Of a DNA stretch of 35,712 nucleotides, positions 21,155-30,183 are shown piece after piece. Each line of letters opens with the position of its first letter. Within the stretch, counting starts at the first letter, position 1. A program made the position numbers and the translations under genes. The stretch covers positions 80,569 through 116,280 of the forward strand of contig JAUJNB010000007.1 in assembly GCA_030446545.1 (NCBI GenBank), in the 5' to 3' direction. Under the pieces are notes generated by a model that made no database searches, was not told where the DNA came from, and worked only from the letters and a program-made list of their open reading frames with translations. This DNA comes from Acidimicrobiales bacterium. Lineage in GTDB: Bacteria > Actinomycetota > Acidimicrobiia > Acidimicrobiales > CADCSY01.

Positions 21155-22939
21155 ATGGCTGCTCGGTCACCGACCTCAACCCTCCCATTGAGCGCCCTCC
21201 TTCAGGTCACGGATCTCTCGGTCTGCTTCAACGGGGAGGTCGAAGCGCTCCGAGGCGTGACGTTCGAGCTGGAACGGGGGGATTCGCTGGCGGTGGTCGG
21301 GGAGAGCGGCTCGGGCAAGTCGACGCTCGCATTGTGTCTGGCCGGCCTCCTCCAGCCGCCGGAGGCCAGCGGCAGCGTGAGGGTCGGTGGGAGAGAACTC
21401 CTGGGCGCAGGTGGCGATGAGCTCCGAGCCGTGCGCTGGGCGACGGTGGCCCTCGCCTTACAGGGTGCTCCATTCAATCCCGTCACCACCATTGGAACCC
21501 AGGTGGCGGAGCCGCTCCGGGACCGCCTGGAGATGTCCAGGAGCGCGGCGCACGAACGCTCCGTAGAGCTGGCCGCCGAGGTCGCTCTCGACCCGCTACT
21601 GCTCGATCGCTATCCCCATCAGCTCTCTGGGGGCGAACGGCGACGAGCGGCCCTGGCCATGGCACTCGCCTTGGATCCTGACCTGCTGGTCCTCGACGAG
21701 CCGACCGCGGGTTTGGACCCAGTCACCCGAGACGAGGTTGTGGCCAGCATCCGCCGACTGGCCGTCGAACGTGGCTTCGCCTTGTTGGTGATCTCCCATG
21801 ACCTGCCCGACGCAAGCCGTCTGGCGCTCAGGACGATGGTGCTCTACGCCGGCGAGGCGATGGAGCTCGGCGAGACCCGACAGGTCATCGGCGAACCTGC
21901 CCACCCTTACAGCTGGGCCCTCGTCAACGCCTATCCCGTCATGACCACAACCAAGGATTTGAGGCCGATCCGCGGGAGGCCGCCGGACCCCCGTGCGGTG
22001 CCCCCCGGGTGCCCCTTTCATCCCCGTTGCACCCAGGCCGAAGAAGTGTGCTGGCAGGAACATCCCGGCCTCCTCCCGGCTCGAGGTCGCCTGGTGCTGT
22101 GTCACTTCGGAGGGCTCAAGTCGCTGCTGTCGGCTGAGGGGGTGGGCAAGACCTTCCGTAGCGGCGGCCACGAGGTGCGAGCGCTTCACGACGTCTCCTT
22201 CGACCTTCGTGAGGGCGAAGCGGTGGGCATCATCGGACTCTCCGGAAGTGGGAAGTCCACCCTCGCGCGCATCCTCACCGGCCACCTCCCGCCCGATAGC
22301 GGCCAGGTGATGCTCGAAGGCAAGCCCCTGCCAACGTCATGGCGGGGGCGCGACCGCCAACAGCGCCGCCGCATCCAACTGGTGATGCAGGACCCGTGGG
22401 ATGCCCTGTCACCCCGCCTCACTGTGGCCGAGTTGGTCCGAGAACCACTCGACCTGGCGGGTGGGGAAGACCGGAAGTCCCGACTGGTCGCCGTGGGTGA
22501 GGCGCTGGAGGGCGTGGGGCTGCCCTCGTCGGGATCGTTCCTCCTCTCCCGCAGCCACGAGCTGTCGGGCGGCCAGCTCCAGCGCATCGCCCTGGCTCGG
22601 GCGCTGGTGACGCGTCCCAAGCTTCTGGTGGCCGACGAACCCACAAGCATGCTCGACGCATCCGAACAAGCTCGGCTGCTGGTTGTTCTCCGGGAACGCC
22701 AGACCGAGATGGGACTGGGCCTGGTGCTGATCTCTCATGACATGGCGGTGGTCCGCAAGTTCACCGACCGCATCGTGATCCTGGACCAAGGTCAACGTGT
22801 GGAGGAAGGACCGTCGCACACCATCTCCACCGCCCCGAGCAGCCCGACTGGGCGACGATTGATCCAATCGGCCTCGGCGTTCTTCGTCGCCTCCCCGAGC
22901 ACGGCCTCGATCGACGACTCGGACGTCTCTGCGGGATGA
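21155..22939 (+). CDS. ABC transporter with two fused ATPase domains, oligopeptide type
   Basis: A 594-residue protein fusing DppD-like and DppF-like ATPases. Domain 1 has Walker A GESGSGKST, signature LSGGERRR and Walker B DLLVLDEPTAGLDP. It is followed by the oligopeptide-type extension AHPYSWAL ... PPGCPFHPRCTQAEEVC ... LCH, with four cysteines as in OppD/DppD. Domain 2 has GLSGSGKST, the Q-loop VMQDPWDALSPR, LSGGQLQR and LLVADEPTSML. Both sites look competent. The ATG at 21155 starts just before domain 1; an in-frame GTG at 21143 is possible. No permease or binding-protein gene is adjacent, so partners must be elsewhere. The next gene, a glycosyltransferase, follows after 19 bases on the same strand. 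The frame is intact. Confidence 0.9.
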   Translation: MAARSPTSTLPLSALLQVTDLSVCFNGEVEALRGVTFELERGDSLAVVGESGSGKSTLALCLAGLLQPPEASGSVRVGGRELLGAGGDELRAVRWATVALALQGAPFNPVTTIGTQVAEPLRDRLEMSRSAAHERSVELAAEVALDPLLLDRYPHQLSGGERRRAALAMALALDPDLLVLDEPTAGLDPVTRDEVVASIRRLAVERGFALLVISHDLPDASRLALRTMVLYAGEAMELGETRQVIGEPAHPYSWALVNAYPVMTTTKDLRPIRGRPPDPRAVPPGCPFHPRCTQAEEVCWQEHPGLLPARGRLVLCHFGGLKSLLSAEGVGKTFRSGGHEVRALHDVSFDLREGEAVGIIGLSGSGKSTLARILTGHLPPDSGQVMLEGKPLPTSWRGRDRQQRRRIQLVMQDPWDALSPRLTVAELVREPLDLAGGEDRKSRLVAVGEALEGVGLPSSGSFLLSRSHELSGGQLQRIALARALVTRPKLLVADEPTSMLDASEQARLLVVLRERQTEMGLGLVLISHDMAVVRKFTDRIVILDQGQRVEEGPSHTISTAPSSPTGRRLIQSASAFFVASPSTASIDDSDVSAG

Positions 22940-22958
22940 CCGCTGAGGTGTGCCGATC

Positions 22959-24069
22959 ATGGCGATGGGGCTGGTGATGAGACCGAGCAGGATCCTCTTC
23001 CTCGCTTGGCGTGACCTCGCCAACCCGCTGGCCGGCGGTTCCGAGGTGCTCATCGACCGCCTGGCTGCGGGATCGGCCGAACGCGGCCATGAAGTCTCTC
23101 TGTTGTGCGCCGGTCCCACCGGTCCCCGGAAGTACGACGTGTATGACAATGGTGGGCGTTACACCCAGTACGTCAGAGCACCGGCGACGTACCTGCGCCG
23201 CTTCCAGAACGTCGATCTGGTGGTCGATGTGGCCAACGGTCTCTCCTTCTTTGTTCCCCTCTTTCGACACAAGCCCGCCATCTGCCTGGTCAACCACCTC
23301 CACACCGACCAGTGGGAGCAGTGGTTTGCGCCTCCGCTGGCGACCCTCGGTCGGACGCTCGAGCGAAGGACCATGCCCTGGGCCTACCGGCGGCGACTGT
23401 TCATCGCGGTCTCCGCTTCGACCGCATCCGACCTGCAAGGCATCGGCGTCAGCGGGGACAGCATTCGCATCGTCCCCAACGGGATCGACCTGCCGGCGGA
23501 GCACGCCGATATCGGAGGCAAGGCCGCCGAACCTCTCTTTGTGTGCCTGGGCCGACTGGTACCCCACAAGCGAGTTGCGCTGGTGCTCGAGGCCTGGGAG
23601 CAGGTACGGCCGCGCCTCGGCGGTCGACTCGTCATCGCCGGTGACGGTCCCCAGCGAGCCGCCTTGGAGCGGATGGCCGGCCCAGGCGTCACCTTCACCG
23701 GACACATCTCCGAGAACGACAAGCAACTCCTGCTGGCCCGGGCCTGGCTGCTGCTGCACCCGGCCATGGTCGAGGGGTGGGGACTTGTGGTGCTGGAAGC
23801 GGCAGCGGCTCGGACCCCGACCGTTGGCTTCGACGTGGCTGGACTGCGTGATTCGGTGGTGCACGGCCAGACCGGCCTCCTGGCCACATCCCAGGAGGAC
23901 TTCGTGGAGGCCTGGTGCTCGCTGACGCAGAACTCTGCACGTGCGTACACGCATGGGCTCATCGGCACGGACACGAGCGACGCAGTTCAGCTGGTCGCGC
24001 AGTGTCGACTGCTTCCTGGCCGTTGCCGAGGAGGCCATCGAGAGACGGCCGTCGCATCTCCCGCCGTAG
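22959..24069 (+). CDS. GT4 family glycosyltransferase, frameshift near the C-terminus
   Basis: A GT-B glycosyltransferase of about 370 residues. The N-terminal half begins RILFLAWRDLANPLAGGSEV. The donor domain has FVCLGRLVPHKRV, VIAGDGPQ and the EX7E segment VEGWGLVVLEAAAARTPTVGF. Near 23945 the frame must shift by one base: the shifted frame reads MGSSARTRATQFSWSR then VDCFLAVAEEAI, a normal GT4 tail, and stops at TAG 24067-24069. Without correction the ORF runs on to 24089 with an unconserved tail. The ATG at 22959 is chosen for GAGGTG about ten bases upstream; GTG 22950 and ATGs at 22965 and 22977 are alternatives. It heads the plus-strand polysaccharide gene set. Donor and acceptor are unknown. 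Confidence 0.83.
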
Positions 24070-24085
24070 CCGTGGAACTCGACCG

Positions 24086-24910
24086 ATGACCTATCTGACC
24101 GTTGTCGTTCCCACCCGGAACGAGGCCGACAACGTCGAGCCCCTCGTGAGCCGGGTCGCCTCCGCCCTCCGACCCGCTGGATCTCCCGTGGGAGATGCTC
24201 TTCGTCGACGACTCCGACGACCTGACGCCCGATCGAGTACTCGAGGCCGAGCGTGCCGGCCACCCGGTCCGACTTCTCCATCGACCGTCTCCCACCGCGT
24301 CGGAGGCTTGAGTGGTGCCGTCGTTCTCGGCTTCGAGCAGGCAGCCGAGAGCTCGATCGTGGCGGTGATGGACGGCGATCTTCAGCACCCACCCGAGGTG
24401 CTTGTCCGTCTGGTCATCGCCGTGACCTCGGGAGATGCCGACCTGGCCATCGCCACCCGGCCTTCGCAACTGGGGAACGGCCGGAAGGGTCTGAACCGGT
24501 GGTGGCGTGCTTCGGTGTCCCAGGGCGCACGCAGCCTGGTGCACGTGATCTTCCTCGCCTACGGGTGGTCTCAGACCCCTTGGCCGGCTTCTTCGCCGTG
24601 CACCAGTGCGTGATCACCGACGCTCACCTGCATCCCGAAGGCTTCAAGATCCTGCTCGAGCTCTTGGTCCGTGGTGCGTGGAACCGAATCGCAGAGATCC
24701 CCTGCCCGCTGGACCCTCGACTGCACGGACAGTCCAAGGCCGGTCTCGACCAGGGTGCGGCGTTTGTCCGCCACCTGGTCCGGCTTGTTGCGTGCACGAC
24801 TCATCGGCGATCTCTCGCACTACGTGGAGGCGAATCTCTCGATGATCAGGACGATCGCCCATCGTCGCCACCCGGGGAACTGGCTGGCTGATGTGACTGG
24901 GCGTGTGTAA
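24086..24910 (+). CDS. GT2 family (dolichyl-phosphate mannose synthase-like) glycosyltransferase, about four frameshifts
   Basis: Pieced across frames, this is a GT-A glycosyltransferase of about 275 residues of the polyprenyl-phosphate sugar synthase type. Segments in order are: YLTVVVPTRNEADNVEPLV; then in a second frame WEMLFVDDSDDLTPDRVLEA and HPVRLLHRP; then back to the first frame GLSGAVVLGFEQA and VAVMDGDLQHPPEVL (the DxD-type metal site); then VVSDPLAGFFAVHQCVI; then LLRARLIGDLSHYVEANLSM. Breaks lie near 24177, 24290, 24560 and 24775. The stop is TAA at 24908-24910, five bases before the next ATG. The likely product is a lipid-linked sugar used by a GT-C enzyme such as the AftD-like protein nearby, which is an inference. 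Confidence 0.78.
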
Positions 24911-24914
24911 CCCC

Positions 24915-25662
24915 ATGGACCCCTCGCTGCACCACCAGTTCGCCGAGATCGATTCGAGTCACTGGTGGTTCCAGGGTCGACGTCGAGTCGTAGCCTCGCT
25001 GCTCCACGCCGAGTTGGGCGTCGAGGACGACCGGCGAATCCTCGACGTCGGTTGTGGCACCGGGGCGATGCTCGACGTGCTCATGGAGCTGGGGTCGGTC
25101 TCGGCCATGGACGACTCGCCAGAGCCCTGCAGTACTGCAAAGCCCGGTTCGGAGATCGGCTGGACGTCCGCTGTGGGAGCATCCCCCACGACCTCCCGAT
25201 CGGGGAACCCTTCCAGGTGGTCACCGCCTTCGATGTCATCGAGCACCTGGCCGACGACCTGGAAGCCCTGCAGGAGATCCACCGACTCCTGCCCCCCGGC
25301 GGGGTCCTCGTCGTCACGGTTCCCGCCTTCCCCTTCCTCTGGGGCCCCCACGACGTCCTCAACGGCCATCACCGTCGCTATCGGCGCAATGAGCTGCGTG
25401 GTGTACTGGAGGCGGCCGGCTTCCTCGTCGATCGCCTTTCGTACTTCAACACGTGGCTCTTCCCTGCAGTGGCCGCCACTACGGGGCCTGCGCCGCCTCC
25501 GGCCTGGCAGCCACGAGGCCGCTGCATCCGACTTCTCTACCCCTCCCCGCATCGTCAACCGCGCCCTCGGCGGGCTCTTCTCCTCCGAGGCTCGATTCCT
25601 GCGCACCCGGTCCCTTCCCTTCGGTGTCTCCCTGATCGCCCTTGGACGCAAGGCGGGGGTGA
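24915..25662 (+). CDS. SAM-dependent methyltransferase 1, frameshifted
   Basis: A class I methyltransferase of about 248 residues. The N-terminus FAEIDSSHWWFQGRRRVV is typical of methyltransferases found in glycan clusters, followed by motif I ILDVGCGTGAML. After a frame change near 25110 come FQVVTAFDVIEHL and LPPGGVLVVTVPAFPFLWGPH. After another near 25480 come FSTPPRIVNRALGGLF and SLPFGVSLIALGRK. The original stop is probably TGA 25660-25662, reached by removing one G from the run GCGGGGGTGA. This places it in a GTGA overlap with the next gene, matching the operon's style. Without correction the frame reads through into the next methyltransferase. The substrate, probably a sugar, is unknown. 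Confidence 0.78.
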
Positions 25663-26444
25663 GGTCGCAAGGCGGGAGGGTGAGGCGTGCCGAGGATCAT
25701 CGGGAGGATTGGGAGGAGTTGGCTCGGCTCGACCCTCTGTGGGCGATCCTTTCCTACCGCAGCAAGAAGTTCGGTCAGTGGGACGAAGGCGAGTTCTTCG
25801 CCACCGGAGAGCACCAGGTCGCCCGACACCTCGAGCACGGTCGGGCTCTCGGCTACCCCCTGCGCCAGGAGTCGGCTCTCGACTTCGGATGCGGGGTGGG
25901 CCGGCTGGCCCCGGCGCTGTCCGATCGCTTCGCCCGCTACTGCGGACTCGATGTCTCGGAGCTCATGGTGGCTCGTGCTCGCCGCCTTCATGCCTCCCGC
26001 TCCGGATGCACCTTCCGCAGCGACGTCGAGCAGGCACTGGTGCAGTTGCCCGACGGATCGTTCGACCTGATCCTGTCCCTCTACGTCCTCCAGCACGTGT
26101 CCCGGCGCACAACGATGATCTCCTACCTGCGGAGCTTTGGTGCGCCTACTGCACCCTTGCGGTCTGCTGGTGTTCCAGGTTCCCGCTCGCATCCCCCCGT
26201 CGAGAAATTGCTGTACGACACCCGCCGAGCGATGTGGCTCGCCCTGCGTCGGGTCGGGATCCCATCGTCGTTCCTGCACCGGTACCTGGCGATGTCGCCG
26301 ATGGTGATGAACTTCCTCCCCGAACCCATGGTCCTGGCCGCCATCGCAGACGGTGGAGGACGAGTGGTCGAGATCGAGCGACGATCCGGCGGCATGGCTA
26401 TCGAGGACCGCACGTACTACGTGACCGGCGCTGGTGGCGCGTGA
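25659..26444 (+). CDS. SAM-dependent methyltransferase 2, two compensating frameshifts
   Basis: A class I methyltransferase of about 261 residues: DWEELARLDPLWAIL at the N-terminus, motif I ALDFGCGVGRLAPAL, and the post-motif segment FDLILSLYVLQHVS. Between about 26133 and 26205 the correct frame is the neighbouring one, which reads HPCGLLVFQVPARIPP as expected after motif III. The original frame then resumes to the C-terminus TYYVTGAGGA. I place the start at the GTG at 25659, overlapping the predicted stop of the preceding gene; a GTG at 25680 is possible. The stop overlaps the next GTG in a GTGA. The N-terminal layout resembles methyltransferases next to glycosyltransferases, but the target is unknown. 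Confidence 0.78.
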   Translation: MRSQGGRVRRAEDHREDWEELARLDPLWAILSYRSKKFGQWDEGEFFATGEHQVARHLEHGRALGYPLRQESALDFGCGVGRLAPALSDRFARYCGLDVSELMVARARRLHASRSGCTFRSDVEQALVQLPDGSFDLILSLYVLQHVSRRTTMISYLRSFGAPTAPLRSAGVPGSRSHPPVEKLLYDTRRAMWLALRRVGIPSSFLHRYLAMSPMVMNFLPEPMVLAAIADGGGRVVEIERRSGGMAIEDRTYYVTGAGGA

Positions 26445-27150
26445 GCCTGCAAGAGATCTTCGATCAGCAGGACTTCCCGTGGACGCTGCGACCCGAACAC
26501 GTCCAGGCCCGGGTGCTCTGCTACGGGCGGTCCTCGGCCGGGACCATCGGCCTCCTCGGATGCTCGATCTCGGCTGCGGTGCGGGCGAGAACACGTTGGC
26601 GGTCGCCGAGGGCCTGGGCGCCGGCCACGTGGTAGGACAGGACTGGTCCCCCAGTGCCCTGGCCAGTGCCCGGACGAGCGAGGCTCAGCGTCGTCCAGGC
26701 ACCGCTCGATGGAGCGGACCTGCCCTTCGCCGGATGCGCCTTCGACGTCGTCGTCCTCAGCGAGGTCATCGAGCACCTGGTCGACACGGATCGCGTCTTC
26801 GACGAGGCTCGTCGCGTCCTGACACCGGGGGGACGTTCCTCGTCACCACCCCCAACCTCGCTGCATGGTTCAACCGCCTCCTCCTCGTGGCCGGTGTCCA
26901 ACCGGTGTTCTCCGAGGTGAGCGGCCGCAAGGTGTTCGGCCGCCCGGGACGAGACGTCGTCGGCCACCTACGGCTGTTCACACGCCGGGCCCTGGTGGAG
27001 ATGCTGCACGAAGCCGGCTTCACCGACATCAGGCTCTCGGGGGCTGCCTTCCACGGTGTCCCCCGTCCGGCCCGCCCCGTCGATCGCTTCCTCGCTCGGT
27101 GGCCGGAAGTGGCCGCCACCCTCCTGGCCGTCGCCTCCAAGCCCCGCTGA
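26441..27150 (+). CDS. SAM-dependent methyltransferase 3, about three frameshifts
   Basis: A class I methyltransferase of about 236 residues. It starts at a GTG overlapping the previous stop and reads SLQEIFDQQDFPWTLRPEH. After a frame change near 26525 comes motif I RMLDLGCGAGENTLAVAEG. Near 26660 another change gives FDVVVLSEVIEHLVDTDR and RRVLTPGG. Near 26830 the earlier frame returns with FLVTTPNLAAWFNRLLLV, then GRDVVGHLRLFTRRALVEML and a C-terminal LLAVASKPR. The VTTPNLAAW and HLRLFT segments are typical of this methyltransferase group. It is the last plus-strand gene before a convergent junction of only a few bases. Confidence 0.78.
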
Positions 27151-27156
27151 CCTCGG

Positions 27157-28237
27157 TCAAGGCATCTTTCAATACGACGCCCTGCCGGTCCAAGTTCAAG
27201 CGCTCGACGACATGGGCCCGGTTCCGGCGACCCCACTCGTCGCCGGCATCTCCCAGTGCCGACCGGATGCCCTCGGCGAGGGCCTCGACGTCGCCCTCGG
27301 GTACCAGGGGTTCCACTCAGGAACGACCTCGGGGATCGATCCCGACCGGGTGGCCACGACGGGGAGCCCGGAGGCCATGGCCTCGACCAGGACGTAGCCG
27401 AACTGCTCCTCCCACTTGGCCGTGGGCCGAGAGGCCAGGACCAGGACCCGAGCGTCGCGCATCAGGGCAGCGACCTCCCGGCGGGGCCGGTAGCCCGTGA
27501 CGCAGAGGAAGGGCAGGGCCGCGGCTTGGGCGGCCAAACCATCCCGTAGAGGTCCCTCCCCCACCATCACCAGCCGCAAGCCGTCGACCTCCCCGGCCAG
27601 TCGACGGCACGCCGCCACCGTCTCGGCCACCCCCTTGTCAGCGCCACGGTCCGAGCGCAGCATGCCCACGAACAGCACCGACGGCCGAGTCGGCCCGACC
27701 TCCGGGACGAGGCCGGAAGCTGTCGACGTCCACACCGGGGTGGACGACCACGCATCGATTGGCAGGACAGCCGAGGACTGCCGCATGATCCGCCGCCCGC
27801 CGTGAGAAGCACACGAAGCGGTCAGCTGATGCCACCACGCGCCGAGTGATGCCTCGCCAGGGAGGTACGCGGTACAGAGGGTTGCCGGCCAGCGTCTCGA
27901 AGACGGTGACGACGTGGGGGACACCGAGCCGTCGAGCCAGGCTCGCAGCCTGGGCGCTCCCGAAGGAGAAGAGCTCGAGGGAGACCACGACGTCGACCGG
28001 ACCGGGGTTCACCCGGGCCAGGCCGGCGAGCCAGGCCGGGGCCGCCGTCCAGCCCTCCCGGCCACCGACAATCGGCAGTCGACGGGCCCGCAGGACCAGA
28101 TTGTGGTCGGCAGTGGGCTGGGTCCGGTCGCTGGCCACCATCAGCTCGACGTCGGGCATGGCCCGCAACAGCTCCAGCTCGTTCGACGTGCGGGCGGGGG
28201 CAAGGCACAGCAGGACGCGCAGCGGTCTAGCGGTCAA
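27157..28237 (-). CDS. GT4 family glycosyltransferase, two or more frameshifts
   Basis: A GT-B glycosyltransferase of about 360 residues. The first part reads RPLRVLLCLAPARTSNELEL, VDVVVSLELFSFG and CVVVHPGVDVDSFRP. After a frame change near 27710 the donor half continues SVLFVGMLRSDRGADKGV, RLVMVGEGPLRDGL, then FGYVLVEAMASGLPVVATR. A third frame from about 27315 gives LVPEGDVEALAEGIRSAL and RNRAHVVERLNLD. The start is probably the TTG at 28237, overlapping the stop of the preceding methyltransferase. The end is uncertain: the last frame runs to 27029, overlapping the convergent gene, whereas a one-base shift would stop it at 27157-27159. Confidence 0.75.
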
Positions 28238-28999
28238 GGCCCACCGGGGTCTCGACGCGCCTCAGGAGCAGCAGGCAGTTCCAGGTGGCGACCTCCCGGA
28301 GACCGGGCACCTTCAGGATCCAGCGTTGTGAGGGGTAGTAGCGGGGAACGGCGTCGATCAGGCGTAGACCCGGGCTGGACCTCACCAGGGCCAGCGTGGG
28401 CCCGACGTGCGTCGGCCACAGGGCCTCGAAGGGCACGTTCTTGCGCGGCTCACCCCTGAGCCACCTCCAAGCGGCCAGACCCCGGCGAGGCCCGAGGTAG
28501 TGGAAGGGGACGATCTCGTGGCCGCCCCAGGGCGAGTACCAGTTGGTCCAGCTCAGCCATGCCCATCCACCCGGGCGCAAGACCCGCTCGATCTCATCGA
28601 GCACCTGTGCCGGATCGGGCGTGTGCTCGAGCATGTTCGAGCAGAAGACGCCGTCGACCACGCCAGCGCGCACGGGAAGCCGACGGGCGTCTGCGCAGGA
28701 ACCACCGATGGCGTGAGCAGCCGCTGCCCGTACGTCGTCCTCGTCCATCTCGGCGGCCACCACCCGCGCTCCTGCCCGGCTCAACGCTCGGGTGTAGTGA
28801 CCGGGGCCGCAACCCAGGTCGAGCACCAGGGAGCCGCGAACCTCGAAGGCCAACCCGGCGATGGTGCGATCGGCCAGCCGGGCGTAGAACGGCTCGGGAT
28901 CGTGCTTCTCGGCGAGGAACAGACGGAAGAGCTCGAGGCGCGAGGCGAGTCGAGTGGCTCACCGGTGCGCCGCTGCTCCTGGCTTCCGGGCACCGTCAC
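28227..28999 (-). CDS. SAM-dependent methyltransferase 4, one frameshift near the N-terminus
   Basis: A class I methyltransferase of about 257 residues. The core begins RLELFRLFLAEKHDPEPFYA and has motif I SLVLDLGCGPGHYTRAL, then GVFCSNMLEHTPDPAQVL and VLRPGGWAWLSWTNWYSPW. The NWYSPWGGHE and PFHYLGPRRG segments resemble methyltransferases of surface-glycan clusters. The frame of the core has no start codon before a stop near 28960. The likely start is GTG 28999, overlapping the preceding stop as GTGA, with a one-base break near 28940. A GTG at 28962 in a third frame is the alternative. The stop (TAG) overlaps the TTG of the next gene. It is third in the minus-strand set headed by the AftD-like gene. 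Confidence 0.78.
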
Positions 29000-30183
29000 C
29001 CTCGCGCCTGGTACCGGGTCGCCACCCCGCCGGCGAGGGCCCTGCTCACCAGCACCACTACCAGGACCGCCAGGACCGGAGCAGCCCACCGGGCCGTACC
29101 TCCGGGGTCACCGGCCAGGATCGGCCAGCCCAGGTCCCCGCTGAGGTGGAGCCATCGCAGCCATGGCCAGAGGACCACCAGCGACGAGCCCGCCACGAGG
29201 GCCGAGGGCACCGTCACCCGGCGCCAGTCGTCGAGGTCGGCAACGAGCCAGACGGTGGCGGCCACCACCACCAGCAACGCTTGAGGTCTGGCCAAGGCGG
29301 CTCCGCCGAGGCACAAGCCGGCCATGGCCGCCCGCCCGTTGCTGATCCTCGCCGGCGACACCCAGACCAACCCGGTCGTGACGAGGAGGGTGGCCAGCGC
29401 CTCGGTCAGGCCCTGCCCCGCTGCCCCCGTCACCACGGCGGCCGCCACGCCCGCCCCCGTTGCCACTCTGGACCTGACCCCCAAGCGCCGGGCCAGACCC
29501 ACCGCAGCCACCACGGTCAGCACGGTGACGGCCAAGAGAGCGACCTCGGCGCTCACCGGTACGGCCACGGCGACGAGGGGGCCGAGGGGCGGGACCTCGG
29601 GGGCGAGGTAGCCCTGGCCCATCTCGACGTTGTGGGCCAGGCGTGCTTCTGGCGGCTCGAGCGGGAGAGGTCCCCGCAGAGCGACGGCGGCGACGACCAC
29701 CACGGCGGGGATCAGGTACGGAAGACCGGCTCGTGCAGCCGAGGCGACTGTGGCCAGGGCGGCCCCGCCGTTCCAGAGCCGAACCCGTTCCTTGAGTAGC
29801 CCGGTCCAGACGTTCCTCGATGGGGGCGGTCGTCGCGGTGGCGAGCACCGGAACCCGCTCGGCGGCGGCGGCCACGGCCACTGCGACCAGCATGGCGACG
29901 CCTGCGAGGCGACCAGCCGCGGCGGCAACCGGGCGATCGAGGGCATAGTCGAGGTTGACGCTGCCCCGGGTGAGCGGCGCTCCCCAGACCGTGGCCAGGG
30001 CGGCCAGGGCCAGCAGACCGAGAGCGGTGGCGGCGGGCGCCCTGCGTCGCCCCCCTGCGTCTCGATCAGGGCGGTCAGGACGATGAGGGCTCCAGGCACG
30101 CCCCCGAGGAGGACGGCCAGGATCACCGTGGTCACCGCCAGCGAGAGAGGCGTGGCCTGCCCGACCGGGCGCGCCGACGTCAC
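28996..30183 (-). CDS. Polytopic membrane protein of the glycan locus, two frameshifts
   Basis: A membrane protein of about 395 residues with roughly ten hydrophobic segments, for example SLAVTTVILAVLLGGVPGAL, LPYLIPAVVVVAAVAL, VALLAVTVLTVVAAVGL and WAAPVLAVLVVVLVSRAL. Between about 30060 and 29795 the correct frame is the neighbouring one (VAMLVAVAVAAAAERVP). The segment LARPQALLVVVAATVWL and the following charged WRRVTV are the only GT-C-like hints. I cannot assign a family. The GTG at 30183 overlaps the stop of the AftD-like gene (GTGA), and the stop overlaps the next GTG. It may be a glycosyltransferase of the GT-C type, but this rests on context alone. Confidence 0.65.
   Translation of the reverse strand: MTSARPVGQATPLSLAVTTVILAVLLGGVPGALIVLTALIETQGGDAGRPPPPLSVCWPWPPWPRSGERRSPGAASTSTMPSIARLPPRLVASQASPCWSQWPWPPPPSGFRCSPPRRPPPSRNVWTGLLKERVRLWNGGAALATVASAARAGLPYLIPAVVVVAAVALRGPLPLEPPEARLAHNVEMGQGYLAPEVPPLGPLVAVAVPVSAEVALLAVTVLTVVAAVGLARRLGVRSRVATGAGVAAAVVTGAAGQGLTEALATLLVTTGLVWVSPARISNGRAAMAGLCLGGAALARPQALLVVVAATVWLVADLDDWRRVTVPSALVAGSSLVVLWPWLRWLHLSGDLGWPILAGDPGGTARWAAPVLAVLVVVLVSRALAGGVATRYQARG

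Noticed and set aside
24903..26444. A single double-domain methyltransferase spanning one open frame
   Set aside because: The frame joins two methyltransferases only because of frame breaks. The first one's conserved middle lies in another frame, and a GTGA junction at 25659-25662 separates them naturally.
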